This document shows positions 13,915-24,489 of a stretch of 64,000 nucleotides of DNA, piece after piece. The translations under genes and the position numbers were made by a program. The notes beneath the pieces were generated by a model. The model saw only the letters and a program-made list of their open reading frames with translations. It was not told the origin of the DNA and searched no databases. This DNA comes from Anaeramoeba ignava (lineage: Eukaryota > Metamonada > Anaeramoebidae): NCBI GenBank assembly GCA_028826165.1, contig JAPDFW010000100.1, positions 1 to 64,000 of the forward strand, given 5' to 3'. Within the stretch, counting starts at the first letter, position 1. Each line of letters starts with the position of its first letter.

Positions 13915-14281
13915 TTATTGATTTGTGAATTGTTGAAAAGCAACACAATTTTTCACTGTTAAATAAACATTTTCACCACGATTAAGAAAAGGAGAATAAG
14001 ATGAAAGAAAATGTATAGAAGGGAGAAGATGTTCCAATATTTCTGTGGTCATATTAGAGTGATGAAAATATAACATTATAAGAGATAAATTTAAAGCCTT
14101 CATCTTTAAGTAATACATGAAAACAATATGGTAAAAAGTCAATAAAGTCAATAGAATTAAATGCATCAATTTGAATCTTGGATTGAATTAATCCAAAATT
14201 TGGTTCACTTTCATCTCTTTGAGATTGTATCATTATTTGGAAGAAAAAATAAAAATTAGATATCTTCAAAAAAAAATTCAA
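13915..14281 (-). pseudogene. Tc1/IS630-type transposase remnant
   Basis: Two overlapping minus-strand frames together resemble the C-terminal half of a Tc1/mariner transposase. The downstream frame carries SSYSPFLNRGENVY, the counterpart of the family motif around PPYSPxLNPIENxW, with the last catalytic acidic residue (E) kept. The upstream frame has SYNVIF where the family has a catalytic D followed by N; here that D is Y. A one-base shift (an extra T near 14066) separates the frames, and across it the Y-to-E distance is 34 residues, the DD34E spacing. No region for the first catalytic D or an N-terminal DNA-binding domain is seen. Inactive. Confidence 0.8.
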
Positions 14282-14331
14282 CCTGTTATTTATTGAGAGT
14301 CAAAAAAGTTGAAACCAAATACTGAAATCGA

Positions 14332-14748
14332 CAAGGGTTTAAATTAAAAAAAAAGGTTTAAAATTTTTGCAAAAGGTTTAAATATTTTTGTAAAAGGTTT
14401 AAATATTTTTGCAAAAGGTTTAAATATTTTTGCAAAAGGTTTAAGCATGAGTTGATTTTAAAAAAACTAAAAACAAAAAATTTCCTTTCTTTGCAAATGA
14501 AAGGGGGTTTTGAGTTAGTTTTTAAGGAAATCAACTGTTTTGTTGAAAAAAAATGGAGGAAAGGAAATTATTTCCTTTCCGCTCAAAAAAGGGGAAATTT
14601 ATTTCCACTGTATTTCCTTTTGAAAGAGGAAATTTTGGGAGGACAGGAAATAATTTCCTTTCCTCCCCATTTTTTTTTGATGAAAAGAAAAAAATAATTT
14701 TATCCAATTTTCTTTTTCAGAGTCCAACAAACCAAAGTTGAAAAGGTG
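14332..14748. repeat. Right terminal inverted repeat of the transposon, split by an insert
   Basis: Four tandem 21-bp words ending in GGTTTAA (14332-14448) mirror the left end. The last 18 bp (14731-14748) complete the terminus after a foreign insert. Confidence 0.75.
14449..14730. mobile_element. Fold-back (MITE-like) insert nested in the transposon end
   Basis: About 282 bp interrupt the right inverted repeat. Its base composition differs from the surroundings, with G-rich and C-rich words. The centre holds inverted arms of about 45 bp (near 14543-14590 and 14635-14680), each containing a near-perfect palindrome built on GGAAATTATTTCC. A plus-strand frame through it is low-complexity and not credible as a gene. 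No clear target duplication is visible beyond two A residues, so the mobile origin is inferred. Confidence 0.5.
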
Positions 14749-14749
14749 T

Positions 14750-14822
14750 AAAATTAAAATTAAATTAAAATAAATCAAATCAAAATTAAATTAAAATTAA
14801 AATCAAATTAAATCAAATTAAA
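14750..14822. repeat. ATCAAA/ATTAAA array, unit 1 spacer (right part)
   Basis: Continuation of the array cut by the transposon. It ends at the conserved junction with AAAAATATTTCCCAAAAAG, which closes the array in every unit. Confidence 0.7.
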
Positions 14823-15359
14823 AAATATTTCCCAAAAAGAAAAAATTAATTATTTCTTTTATTTTTTTTATTTAATTATTTATATTTTTTTTTGATTAAA
14901 TTTAAGAAATAAAAAAGATGAAAAGAAAAAAAAACAACAAATTTAATTTTGATTTTTATTTTGAAATTATTATTTATTTTTGATAATTTAAATTAAAATT
15001 TTTTTTTAAAATTAAATTAAAAAATAATCAATTCAAAATTTTTTATTAAAAAAATAAAAATAAAAAAAAGGAATAAATTTAAATTTTGAATTTTGAAATT
15101 TTAATAATTTAATTTTATTTATAAATTTTTGAATTTTTATAATTTTTAAGAATAAATTAATAAAACAAAACAAAATAATTTTAATTTTAATTTTAATTTT
15201 TCTTTCCATTTTTTTTTTTAAAATAAAAATTAAAAAAGATTAAAAAAAGAAAAAAAAAGGAATTTGATTTATTTTTATTCAATTTAAATTAAACAATTAA
15301 AAATTAATTTTCAAATAAAAAAAAGAAAAATATTAAATAAATAATTAATCAATGTCAAT

Positions 15360-18300
15360 TTAAAATAAAAAAAAAGTGGAATAAATAAAAATAAATAAAA
15401 ATAAATAAAAATAAATTTGATCAAAAAATAAAAAAGAAATAAAAATAAATATCGATATTTTGCTTGATGGAGTGTTTAAACGGAATAAAGTATATTCTTG
15501 TTCAGTTTTTTCAACTTCATCTTTTATTAATTCCTCAATTAGCTTCTTGAACAAATTATTATGAACAGCTAAATAAGTAACAGCTCTACAAACAGAATCC
15601 ATATCATATACTTTGACAACTTTCAACATCCCACTAATAAATCTTAAACTATCTGCTGTAGTAAAAATCAATTCTTCAAGATCTCGAATCGATTCCATTT
15701 TCTTGGCATTTTCACCTTTAAATTGCAAATTATACAATTTCTCTCCATAAACGTAAGGCCCAAAATCATCAGGAGGAGGTGGTGCTTTTACTTCGTTTTT
15801 CTTTCTTCTCACAACCAAAACCACCAAAACAACAATCAAAACCAATCCAAATCCTCCAACACTTGCTCCAACAGCAATAGGAATCGTGTTGTTTACATTG
15901 TTGCTTGTTGTTTGTTGCGGAACAGAAATCTCATACTTCACCAAATAGAAATCTTCTGGCTTCTCTGTATTCGTCAAATTCACAACCAAATAATCAGTCT
16001 GCGCTCCTTCATTCCCTTCATTCGTTATGATCGTGAAGTTTGCTAATTGCTCATCAATTTCTTTCTTGCTTCCGTTCAACATCTTGTTTTGCGTCTCGTT
16101 GAAACTTGATGATTTCATCTCAAATACTGTTAATGAAAGTCTTATTATAAGTTCTGTTTCGTCAGGATCAAAAATATCAAACGAAATCATGAATTGATTT
16201 CCTTGATAAATGAATTCTTTGTTGTTGTTATTGTTTTCACAATCATCATAGCAAATTGCTTGAATTGTTGATTGATGATAAGTTTTTGTAATATCAAAAA
16301 CAATTGTGAAGTTTTTAACTGCTTCTCCATTCTTCATCATAAAACTCAACTCCAATGGATAGAAATAGTAAAGTGGTGCTCTGATATAAACCAACAAAGG
16401 ATTCGCTTCATTGATTGATGTTCCATCTCCTTTTGTGATTACATCCCCCATAGAAATATCACTGTTGTTTACTCGAATACTTGAATTTGAAATATTCTCT
16501 CCAATCCATACAATTTCCCAAATAGAACTTAAATTTCCTGAAAATAAATCTGTAAATGTGAGATTGATTGGTGAATAATAATCTTCAGTTATGTTCCCTT
16601 CTCCTTTATTCATTTCAAGATTAGATGAATTAAGTTTCAATGTGATTTGATTTGTTCTTGAATATCCACTATCTGATCCTAATGTTAGATTAAAAGAAAT
16701 ATCTGGAGAATTATCATTGTTTTGAGATGTCATAATATAATCAAATGTAATATTTCCTGAATTTGAAGCAGAAGAAATATTAGATGTAATTCCATTCGAA
16801 ACAAGTTTTCCATTATAATAAATGATTCCATTCGTGATAGGTGATGATATTGTGAAATTAATAACATTATTTCCTTTTCCATCTTTATAATCTATCGCAA
16901 AACTTTGATTTTCTAAACTTGATAAATTTAATTCAAAATAAAAAGGATAAAATCCAGGACCTCCTGTTACATTTCTAACATCAATTATCAACTCAGATTG
17001 ATGTTTCCATGATGATTTATAATTCAAATCAACAAAAGTAATTGTATATCCAAACAAACATTGAACACTTTGATTTGGTTGAATTGGAGCTAAAATATTA
17101 ATTTTTGAAGAATTAATCGGCAAAGTATAATTAAGTTTAATTTGATCACCTGAATCTGCTGAATACAAATTACAATAATAATATGAAGAATTTGAATTAT
17201 TTGAAGTTATACTAATTTCATAAATTGAAGAATTTGATAAAAGATAAAAATCATTAAAATCAAATAATGAATATTGACTATCATTTAATGTAAGTGTATT
17301 TCTTGATTGATTAAACCAAGCAGGAATTCCAGCTTCATAATTTCCTTTAATTTCTTCACTTGTTAATATTCTTTCATAACTTCCTACATAATAAACCAAA
17401 TGTTCAAATTGTAGAGTATCTATTGGAAAAACATTTGAAATATTTTTAGAAAGATTTCCAAAACCAATTTTAATATTATTAAGATAAACAGATTGATTTC
17501 CAATTTCCCAATTTACAATTAAATGATAATAATCTCCATTTGATAAATCAGGTGTTAATACTGTAAATTTTGATATAAATGATCCTTGTGAAGAAATTCC
17601 AATTCTAAGAGAAGAAGTATTTGAACCTATTGAAATTACTGGATAATAACTTCCTCTAGAAGATGATTCATCATTAATCAAAATATTATTAGATTGATTA
17701 ATATTTGAAAACCAAATCTCAATTGAAAAAGAAGAAGAATTCAAATTAAGATTAATTGCAGTAGGTGAAGATCCAGTTGAAGATTCAATTCCTTTTTTTT
17801 TTAAAATTAAAATTAAAATTAAAATCAAAATTTAAATTAAAATTAAAATTAAAATTAAAATTAAAATTAAAATCAAAATTAAAATTAAAATTAAAATTAA
17901 AATTAAAATTCAAATTAAAATTAAAATTAAAATTAAAATTAAAATTAAAATTAAAATTCAAATTAAAATCAAAATTAAAATTAAAATTAAAATTAAAAAT
18001 TAAAATTAAAATTAAAATTAAAATTAAAATTAAAATTAAAATCCAAAATTAAAATTAAAATTAAATTAAAATTAAAAATCAAAATTAAATTTAAAATTAA
18101 AATTAAAAATTAAAATTAAAATTAAAATTAAAATTAAAATTAAAATTACCTGTATGAGTAACATTATTTTCAATATACCACCAATTTGTATTTTGATTTG
18201 TAACAGTTACATTTACTTCAGATCCATTAGCAAGAAAACAAGGAATTAAATTTCCAGAATATTGATTTTGAAAAGTAAATGAAAAATTAGAAGGAATTAC

Positions 18301-18387
18301 TCTTGAACAAAATGAATTTGATAAAAGAAAAAAAATAAAACAAATTGAAAAAGAAAAAGAAAAAGAAAAAAGATTAAATTTAATCAT
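15360..18387 (-). CDS. Unit 2 gene B: laminin-G-like receptor with truncated RasGAP domain
   Basis: Two exons, 18387-18150 and 17791-15360, joined by a phase-1 GT-AG intron, give 889 aa. A signal peptide (about residues 1-28) is followed by a laminin-G/ConA-like region (about 85-240) and N-glycosylated segments resembling cadherin-like tandem-95 repeats. One transmembrane helix (about 714-740) is followed by basic RRKK and a PPPP stretch. The RasGAP domain starts near 778 and includes the arginine-finger motif TLFRLN (R850). Soon after, at SSKI, the sequence leaves the family and runs into a hydrophobic Ile/Phe tail encoded by low-complexity DNA, then stops. The rest of RasGAP, including its FLR-F-PAI motif seen in unit 4, is missing. 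It probably acts as a plasma-membrane receptor or ligand, and GAP catalysis is unlikely. Gene A lies 877 bp upstream on the same strand. Confidence 0.85.
17792..18149. repeat. AATTAA-type repeat filling the gene B intron, unit 2
   Basis: This 358-bp intron has donor GTAATT after the codon for His-Thr and acceptor AAAAAAAAAG before GAATTGAATC. Nearly all of it is AAATTA hexamers. It also produces spurious Lys-Leu and Asn-Phe reading frames. Confidence 0.85.
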
Positions 18388-19264
18388 TTCTTTTTTTTGA
18401 TTGATTAATTGATTAATTGATTAATTGATTGATTGATTAATTGAAAAATTAAATCAAAAAAAAAAATCCAAAAAAAATTTTTCAAACGAAAAATTAAAAA
18501 AAAAAAAGTGAAAAATCAAAATTAAAAAAAAATTTTTTTTTATTTTAAAAAAATCTCAATAAAAATAAATTAAAAATAAATTAAAAAAAAAAAGCAAATT
18601 TATTTTTAATTTAAATTTGACTTTGATTTTAATTTTAAATTTTAATTTTTAATTTTAATTTTAATTTTAATTTTAAATTTAAATGTGGTTATTTAATCAA
18701 TAAAAATAAAAATAAAAAATCCAAAAAAAAAAATTAAATAAATTTAATAAGGCAAAATAAAAGTAAATTTTAATTTTAATTTTAATTTAAATTTTAAAAT
18801 AAAAAAATAAATTTAAAATTTGATCTCTTTTTTTTTTGATTTTTAAATTAAATTAAATTAAATTAAATTAAATTAAATTAAATTAAATTAAATTAAATTA
18901 AATTAAATTAAATTAAATTAGATTAAATTAAATTAAATCAAAAATAAATTAGATCTGATCTTTTTTCTTTTTTTTTTCTTTTTTTATTTTGATTGTTTGA
19001 ATTATTTTTTTTATTTTTTTTGGATTTAAAATTAAATTAAAAAATAAAAATTAAAAAAGAAAATAAAAAGATTTTTTGTTTTTGTTTTTATTTTTATTTT
19101 TTATTTTTGAAATTCATTCAATTGAAAAAAAGAAAAAGAAAAGAAAAGAAAAAAAAATATTTTCCTTTTTTCTTTTTGATTAATTGATTAATTGATTGAT
19201 TGATTAATTGATTGATTGATTGATTAATTGATTGATTGATTGATTAATTGATTGATTAATTGAT
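18388..19264. other. Interval between genes A and B, unit 2 (no gene)
   Basis: 877 bp with no coding potential. It holds TTGATTAA-type repeats directly before the gene B start (18396-18443) and directly after the gene A stop (about 19178-19264), an AATTA array at 18846-18940, and an A/G-rich run near 19124-19158. It presumably contains the gene A terminator and the gene B promoter, although no specific site can be named. Confidence 0.65.
18846..18940. repeat. AATTA pentamer microsatellite, unit 2
   Basis: A near-perfect pentamer run in the A-B interval. Counterparts at 35328-35402 and 52510-52612 differ in length. Confidence 0.85.
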
Positions 19265-21226
19265 TCAGAAAAAAAGAAAAAAAGAAAAAAAGAAAATTGA
19301 AATTGAAATTGAAAGAGAATTGAAAAGAAAAGAAGGTGAATTAGAAAAAGGTGAATTTGGAATTGAGATATTAAGTGTTGCAGTTGTTGAATAATAAATT
19401 GTTGAATTGATTTCTTCATAAATTGAATAATTAATTGTAATTATTGTTTCTTTACCTCCAAGAATATAAATCATTTTGGAATTTTGAGGTAATGTTGAGC
19501 CAGTTTTAATAGTAATATATCCTTCTGAATCTGAATAGAAATTTGCACCATTTGCTTCTAAAATATTCTCAATTAATACAGTGAAATTATATTCTTTTAA
19601 AATACTTTCACATTCAAGTTCAATTCCTTCAATTTTTCCAGTTTCTAAATTTACTTTTTGATTATTAACTTGAAGAAAATTTTGAATTATAATATTTTCA
19701 TTACAATTTGTTGAATTTTTTCCTCTATCATTTGTAACAAAATATGAAAAATTAATTAATTGTTGAGATGAATGATTTAAATTTTCTTCATATTCATAAA
19801 TAACACTCCAATTATCAAAAGATCTATAATCAACAATAGTATCATTTGAAATAATTTTTGAACCTTTAGTTTGATTTGAAAGAATTTGATAAATTGATCC
19901 ATTTAAAGGAATTGAATTAATTATTGCATAAACAAGATTTGAATATTGATCATTTCCAATTAAAGAAATTTGACAAGATTTATCAATATTAATACAATAA
20001 GTTGATAAAGAAGAACAATATGGATTTGGATGATTTATTGAAACATTAAATTGAATTGAATAAGGAGGATTTGGAAATGTTGAAAAATTATTAGTTTTAT
20101 CAAAAAGTGAAATATTCCATTTAGCAATATAAGAATCAAGATCAAGATTTCCTTCAAAAAGAAATTGAGAAGATAAATTAACAATTAATTCTTGTTCAAT
20201 ATAAATCAAATTTGTTTTTATTCCATCAAAAAATGTGTAAATAGATCCATAACCTGGTTCAAAAATATCAATTGTTTTCAATATAAATGTATCATTTGTT
20301 TCATTTGTAAAAGATTCAAGACTAATAATATCTATTTATTTTATTTTCAAAAAAATTATTTTTAATTCAAATTTAAATTCAAATTCCAAATAAAATAAAA
20401 TAAAAAAAAAAAATAAAAAAATACCTTTTAATTGAAAAGTTTTGTTTGTTTGAACATTTAATGAATTAATTAAAATTGATGGAGGAGCAGGAGGTGGTCC
20501 ATTATTAAATCTACTTAAAATATATGAAGATGAAAGTTCACTTCCATAAACTCCTAAATACATAAATCTTGACATTACTTCAATATACATTGATTCAGAT
20601 TGACCTTCAAGAATTGTTAAATAATTATTCCCATCAGAATGAATAATTGAATTAATCAAAGTTCCATTATAATAAGTTGAAAAATTTCCATTTTTTTTAT
20701 AAGTAAAAACAATATGATTTAAGAATCCAAATGATGAAATATTGGAATAAAGAAATTTGTAGTTTTGATTTTGATCAAATATCTTAATTTGAATTTGAGG
20801 AGGAGTGATATCTGTGATAGTATTTACAAAAATTAAATAAGAATTTCCTTCAATCCCAAATAGATTATAAAATGAATTATTTGCAGGAGGTTGAAGAAAC
20901 CAAAATTCAAAAGAAGCTTGCTCAGTATATGAAGTTGAATTTAATCCACATCCTTGAGTTAAATCAGAACAATTACAATATATTGAATTGCTAAAAATAG
21001 GATTAGTTTCAGTCATATTAACACCAGAACTAAAAAGTGAAGGATAAAGCCAATTTCCAGAAACACCAGAGAAAAAAAAAGTTTGATCAGGTAAAGAAGC
21101 AGCAATATCACCTTTTCCTTCATTAAATTTAAATTCAAATTGTTTATTAACTTGAGATAATCTAATTTCAATTAAAAAAATCAAAAAAATAAATTGAAAA
21201 AGATTAAATTTAAAATTATTTGCCAT
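19265..21226 (-). CDS. Unit 2 gene A: laminin-G-like surface protein, probably GPI-anchored
   Basis: Two exons, 21226-20425 and 20331-19265, with a 93-bp phase-1 GT-AG intron, give 622 aa. A signal peptide (about 1-24) is followed by a laminin-G/ConA-like domain (about 28-238), including a cysteine cluster YCNCSDLTQGC and the strand-like stretch LNHIVFTYKKNGNFSTYYNG. A GPPPAPP linker (243-249) comes next, then a cadherin-like tandem-95-style region (about 375-480) with many N-glycosylation sequons. The C-terminus (about 600-622) is hydrophobic and ends directly at the stop, as expected of a GPI signal; a simple tail anchor is the alternative. There is no cytoplasmic domain. It is likely exposed on the cell surface, and its fixed place upstream of gene B suggests the two proteins work together. 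Function is inferred. Confidence 0.85.
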
Positions 21227-21420
21227 TTTTGTTTTGTTTTGTTTGTTTTGTTTTTTTGATTAATTAAAATTTGTTTTTTGTTTTTGTTTTTGAAAAGAAA
21301 AAAAAAATGGATTTTTTAATTTAAAACATTTTTTTTTTCTTAAAAACTCATTAATTAATTAGTCATTTTATTTTAATTTTAATTTTAATAATATTATTTA
21401 ATATTATTTAATTTAATTAA

Positions 21421-21480
21421 AAAATATATAAAAAAATGGTAAATTTAATCAAATCAAGATCAAATCAAGATCAAATTTAA
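21421..21480 (-). promoter_or_regulatory. Conserved upstream block of gene A, unit 2
   Basis: A TATATA stretch and two to three tandem GATCAAATCAA words (plus-strand sense) lie about 195-250 bp upstream of the start codon. They are kept almost unchanged in all four units. Promoter or upstream-activator role is inferred. Confidence 0.45.
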
Positions 21481-21698
21481 AACAAAATTTAAAATTAAAA
21501 ACAAAAACAAAAAAAAATTCAAACAAAAAAAAATTTTTTTTTTCAATATAAAATTTAATTTTGATCAATAAATAAATTAAATAAATTAATTAAATAAAAA
21601 GAAAAATTTATTATTTTAAATTTAATTTTAAATAAAAAAGAAAAGGAAATTAAAATTGCTTTTTTTTTTTGGATTTTATTTTTTTTTTGTTTTGGAAA

Positions 21699-21907
21699 TT
21701 TAAAATTAAAATTAAAATTAAAATTAAAATTAAAATTAAAATTAAAATTAAAATTAAATTTAAAATTAAATTTAAAATTAAAATTAAAATTAAAATTAAA
21801 ATTAAAATTAAAATTAAAATTAAAATTAAAATTAAAATTAAAATTAAAATTAAAATTAAAATTAAAATTAAAAATAAAATTAAAATTAAAATTAAAATTA
21901 AAATTAA
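21699..21907. repeat. AAATTA-type repeat upstream of gene A, unit 2
   Basis: A nearly pure hexamer run about 0.5 kb upstream of gene A. It creates a spurious Lys-Ile reading frame. Confidence 0.8.
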
Positions 21908-24457
21908 ATATTATTTCTATTTTTATTATTATTTTAAATTTAATTTATTTTAATTTTTCAAAAATCAAAATCAAAAATCAAAATAATTTAAATTTAAAAA
22001 TTTAAAAATAAAATTAATAAATCTTAATAAAATTAAATTAAATAAAATGATCTATTTTTATTTTTATTTTGATTTTTTTTGCCTAATAAATATTTTAAAT
22101 TTAATTTTAATTTAAATTTTATTTTTGAAATGATGAAAAATTATCCAAATTTTTTTATTTTTAAAAAACAAAAAAAAAGAAAATAATTTATTTTAAAAAT
22201 AAAAAGAAATTAAAATAATAAAAATAATAAATTAAATTTAAATTATTTATTTAAATAATTAAATTAAATAAAATATTTATAAATAATTAATCAAAAATTA
22301 ATCCAAAAAAAAAAGAAGAAAAAAAGAAAAGAAGAAAAAAAATTTATTTTTTTATTTTTAATTAAAATTAATAAATAAATAAATAAAAAAAAACTAAATT
22401 AAAAATATCTTATAATAATAAAATATTTAATAATAAAATAATAAATTAAAATTAATTAATTATTTAATTAATAATCAAAATAATTATTAATTATTTATTT
22501 TTAATTTAATTATTAAAAAATTCTCAAAAAAAAAATTATTTTTTTCTTTCTTTTCAAAATAAAAATAAAAATAAAAATAAAAATAAGAATAAAAATAAAA
22601 ATAATCTTTTTAATAATTATTTTGATTAATTTAATAATTATTTAAAATTAAATTATTATTCCAAAATTTATATTTATTTCTTTTTAATAATTTGGAAAAT
22701 TAATTTAATTTTTTTTTTTATTATTTTTTTGGATTTCAAATTTTTTAAATAAAAAATAAAAAAATAAAAAATAAATTTAATCAAATAAAAATAAATATTT
22801 ATTTTTGTTCCACTTTTTTTTTTGATTATATTTTATTTTTTTTTATTTTAAAAATTAAATAAAAAAATTTGATAAATTAAATAATAAATATTTATTTTAT
22901 TCTTATTAAATTTAAATTTAAAGAAAGAAAGAAAGAAAGAAAGAAAGAAATAAGATAATTAAAATATTAAATAAATTTATTATTTGATTTAATTATTTAT
23001 TATTTATTATTTATTATTTTATTATTGTTTTTGTGATTAAGATTTATAAATTTATTTTTTATTTTTTTTTTGATAAATTTAAAAATAATTTTATTTTCTT
23101 TTTCTTTAATTTTTAAATTTAAATTTCTTTTTATTTATATTATTTTTGATAAGTTTTAATTATTTTATTTAAATAAATTTTATTTTTATTTTTATTTTTA
23201 TTTTCATTATTAAATATCAATTTTTTATTTTTATTTTTTAAATCAAAAAAAAATCAAAAAAAAATAAATAAAAAAAAGGGGAATTAAGAAAATTAAATAA
23301 ATAAATAAAAAAAAAAGGAAATGAAATAATTCTCTTAATTATTTTATTTAAATTTAATTATTTTATTTAAAATAATTATTTTTAAAATTTTTGGAATTTT
23401 TTTTGTTTTTTTTGGAATAAAGATTTTATTTTTTATTTTATAAACAAAAAATAAATAAAAATAAAAAATAAGAATAAAAAAAGAATAAATTGGAATTTTT
23501 TATTATTAATGTTTTTTAAAATTAAAATTTATAAATAAAATAAAATTTCTTAAATTAAAATTTTTTGTTTTTTTTTGTTTTTTTTGAAAATAAATTTAAA
23601 TAAAAATAAAAAGAATTTTAAAAAAAACAAAATTAATTACTTAAATTTTAATTTATTCTTATTTTTTTATTTTTGTTTTTGTTTTTATTGTTTATTTTTT
23701 TTGTAAAAATAAATTTTAAAATTTTTTGATTAAATTTTTTGATTTGGATTTTTTTTAATCTTTAATTAATTAAATAAATAAATAAATTAAAATAAAATTT
23801 AATTTAAAATAATTTAATTTTTGAAAATAAAATAAATTATTAATTATTTTATAAATTAAATCTTTAATTAATTAATTTATTTTTATTCCAAATTTTTTAT
23901 TTTTTATTTTTATTTTGGAATGAAAAAATAAAAAAAATAAAAATAAATTAATCAAAAAAAAATAAATTAAATTAAATTAAATTAAATTAATATTAAATAA
24001 ATAAATTAATTTAAAATAAATATTTAATAAATATTTTAAATTTTAAATTTGATTTTTATTATTTTAATTTTTGATTAAATTTATATTAAAATTAATTAAA
24101 TTATTTTATTAATTATTTAATAAGGAAAATAAATAATTAAATTATATTTTATATTATTAATTTATTTCAAAATAATTTATACATTAAAATTAATAATTAT
24201 ATTATTATTTAAAATTATTTTATTTTGTTTTAGAAATTAAATTAATTAAAATTCAAATTAATATTTTTTTTGATTCCAAATTTATATTTGATTTTAAATC
24301 AATTTTAAATTAATTTAGATAATAAAATCTTTTTATAAATTTTATAAATAAATAATTTTATATTTTAAATAATATTTTCTTTTTATTTTTATTATTTTTA
24401 TTTTTGGAATTTATATTTAATTTTTTTCATTTTTTTTAATTTAGAAAATAAAAAAAA

Positions 24458-24481
24458 GTGGAATAAAAAGTGGAATAAAAA
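24458..24481. repeat. GTGGAATAAAAA direct repeat, unit 2
   Basis: Two tandem copies sit immediately before the ~145-bp satellite, as in every unit. Confidence 0.6.
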
Positions 24482-24489
24482 TGAAATAA

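Larger units (their letters stand above)
13567..14748 (-). mobile_element. Decayed Tc1/mariner-type DNA transposon with TA target duplication
   Basis: The element begins with CACCTTTTCAACTTTGGTTT and ends with its reverse complement, and is flanked on both sides by TA, the target duplication typical of Tc1/mariner elements. The terminal inverted repeats extend about 105 bp and contain three to four direct repeats of TTTAAACCTTTTGCAAAAATA. The right repeat is split by a roughly 282-bp insert (14449-14730). A transposase remnant lies at 13915-14281 on the minus strand. The 1182-bp length, remnant transposase and frameshift indicate a non-autonomous relic. It sits inside the ATCAAA array and is absent from the matching place in the other spacers, so it entered unit 1 after the array formed, or was lost by homogenisation elsewhere. 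Confidence 0.88.
4470..15359. other. Spacer of unit 1 (gene-free apart from a transposon)
   Basis: About 10.9 kb of A/T-rich DNA lies between the gene A start of unit 1 and the gene B stop of unit 2. In order it holds the upstream block of gene A, a hexamer repeat, homopolymer-rich DNA, a ~145-bp satellite, further unique but A/T-rich sequence, a ~182-bp duplication, an ATCAAA-type array and a Tc1/mariner-type element. The order matches the other spacers apart from the transposon. Reading frames in it are short and low-complexity, so none is called as a gene. The first few kilobases differ from the other spacers by many small indels; this eases after about 8.5-9 kb. Confidence 0.85.

Noticed and set aside
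14452-14741. Two plus-strand frames of 62-81 codons in the transposon insert
   Set aside because: They run through the palindromic fold-back region; composition follows the hairpin arms and no domain is recognisable.
13146-14822. ATTAAA/ATCAAA arrays as telomeric repeats
   Set aside because: The words are irregular, lack a G-rich strand, and are internal in every unit.
4470-15359. tRNA, rRNA or riboswitch genes in the spacers
   Set aside because: No stretch with the base composition or paired-stem pattern of such RNAs was seen by eye. A covariance-model scan would be needed to exclude small RNAs.
15723-16046. Identical 107-codon plus-strand frame in units 2, 3 and 4 (also 32065-32388 and 49444-49767)
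   Set aside because: It lies antisense to the transmembrane and juxtamembrane exon of gene B. Identity between units follows from the near-identical sense gene, and the protein has no recognisable domain.
18103-21226. Genes A and B as a single long gene
   Set aside because: The first exon of B begins with its own clear signal peptide, A ends with a stop after a hydrophobic tail, and about 0.9 kb of repeat DNA lies between. A read-through transcript cannot be excluded.
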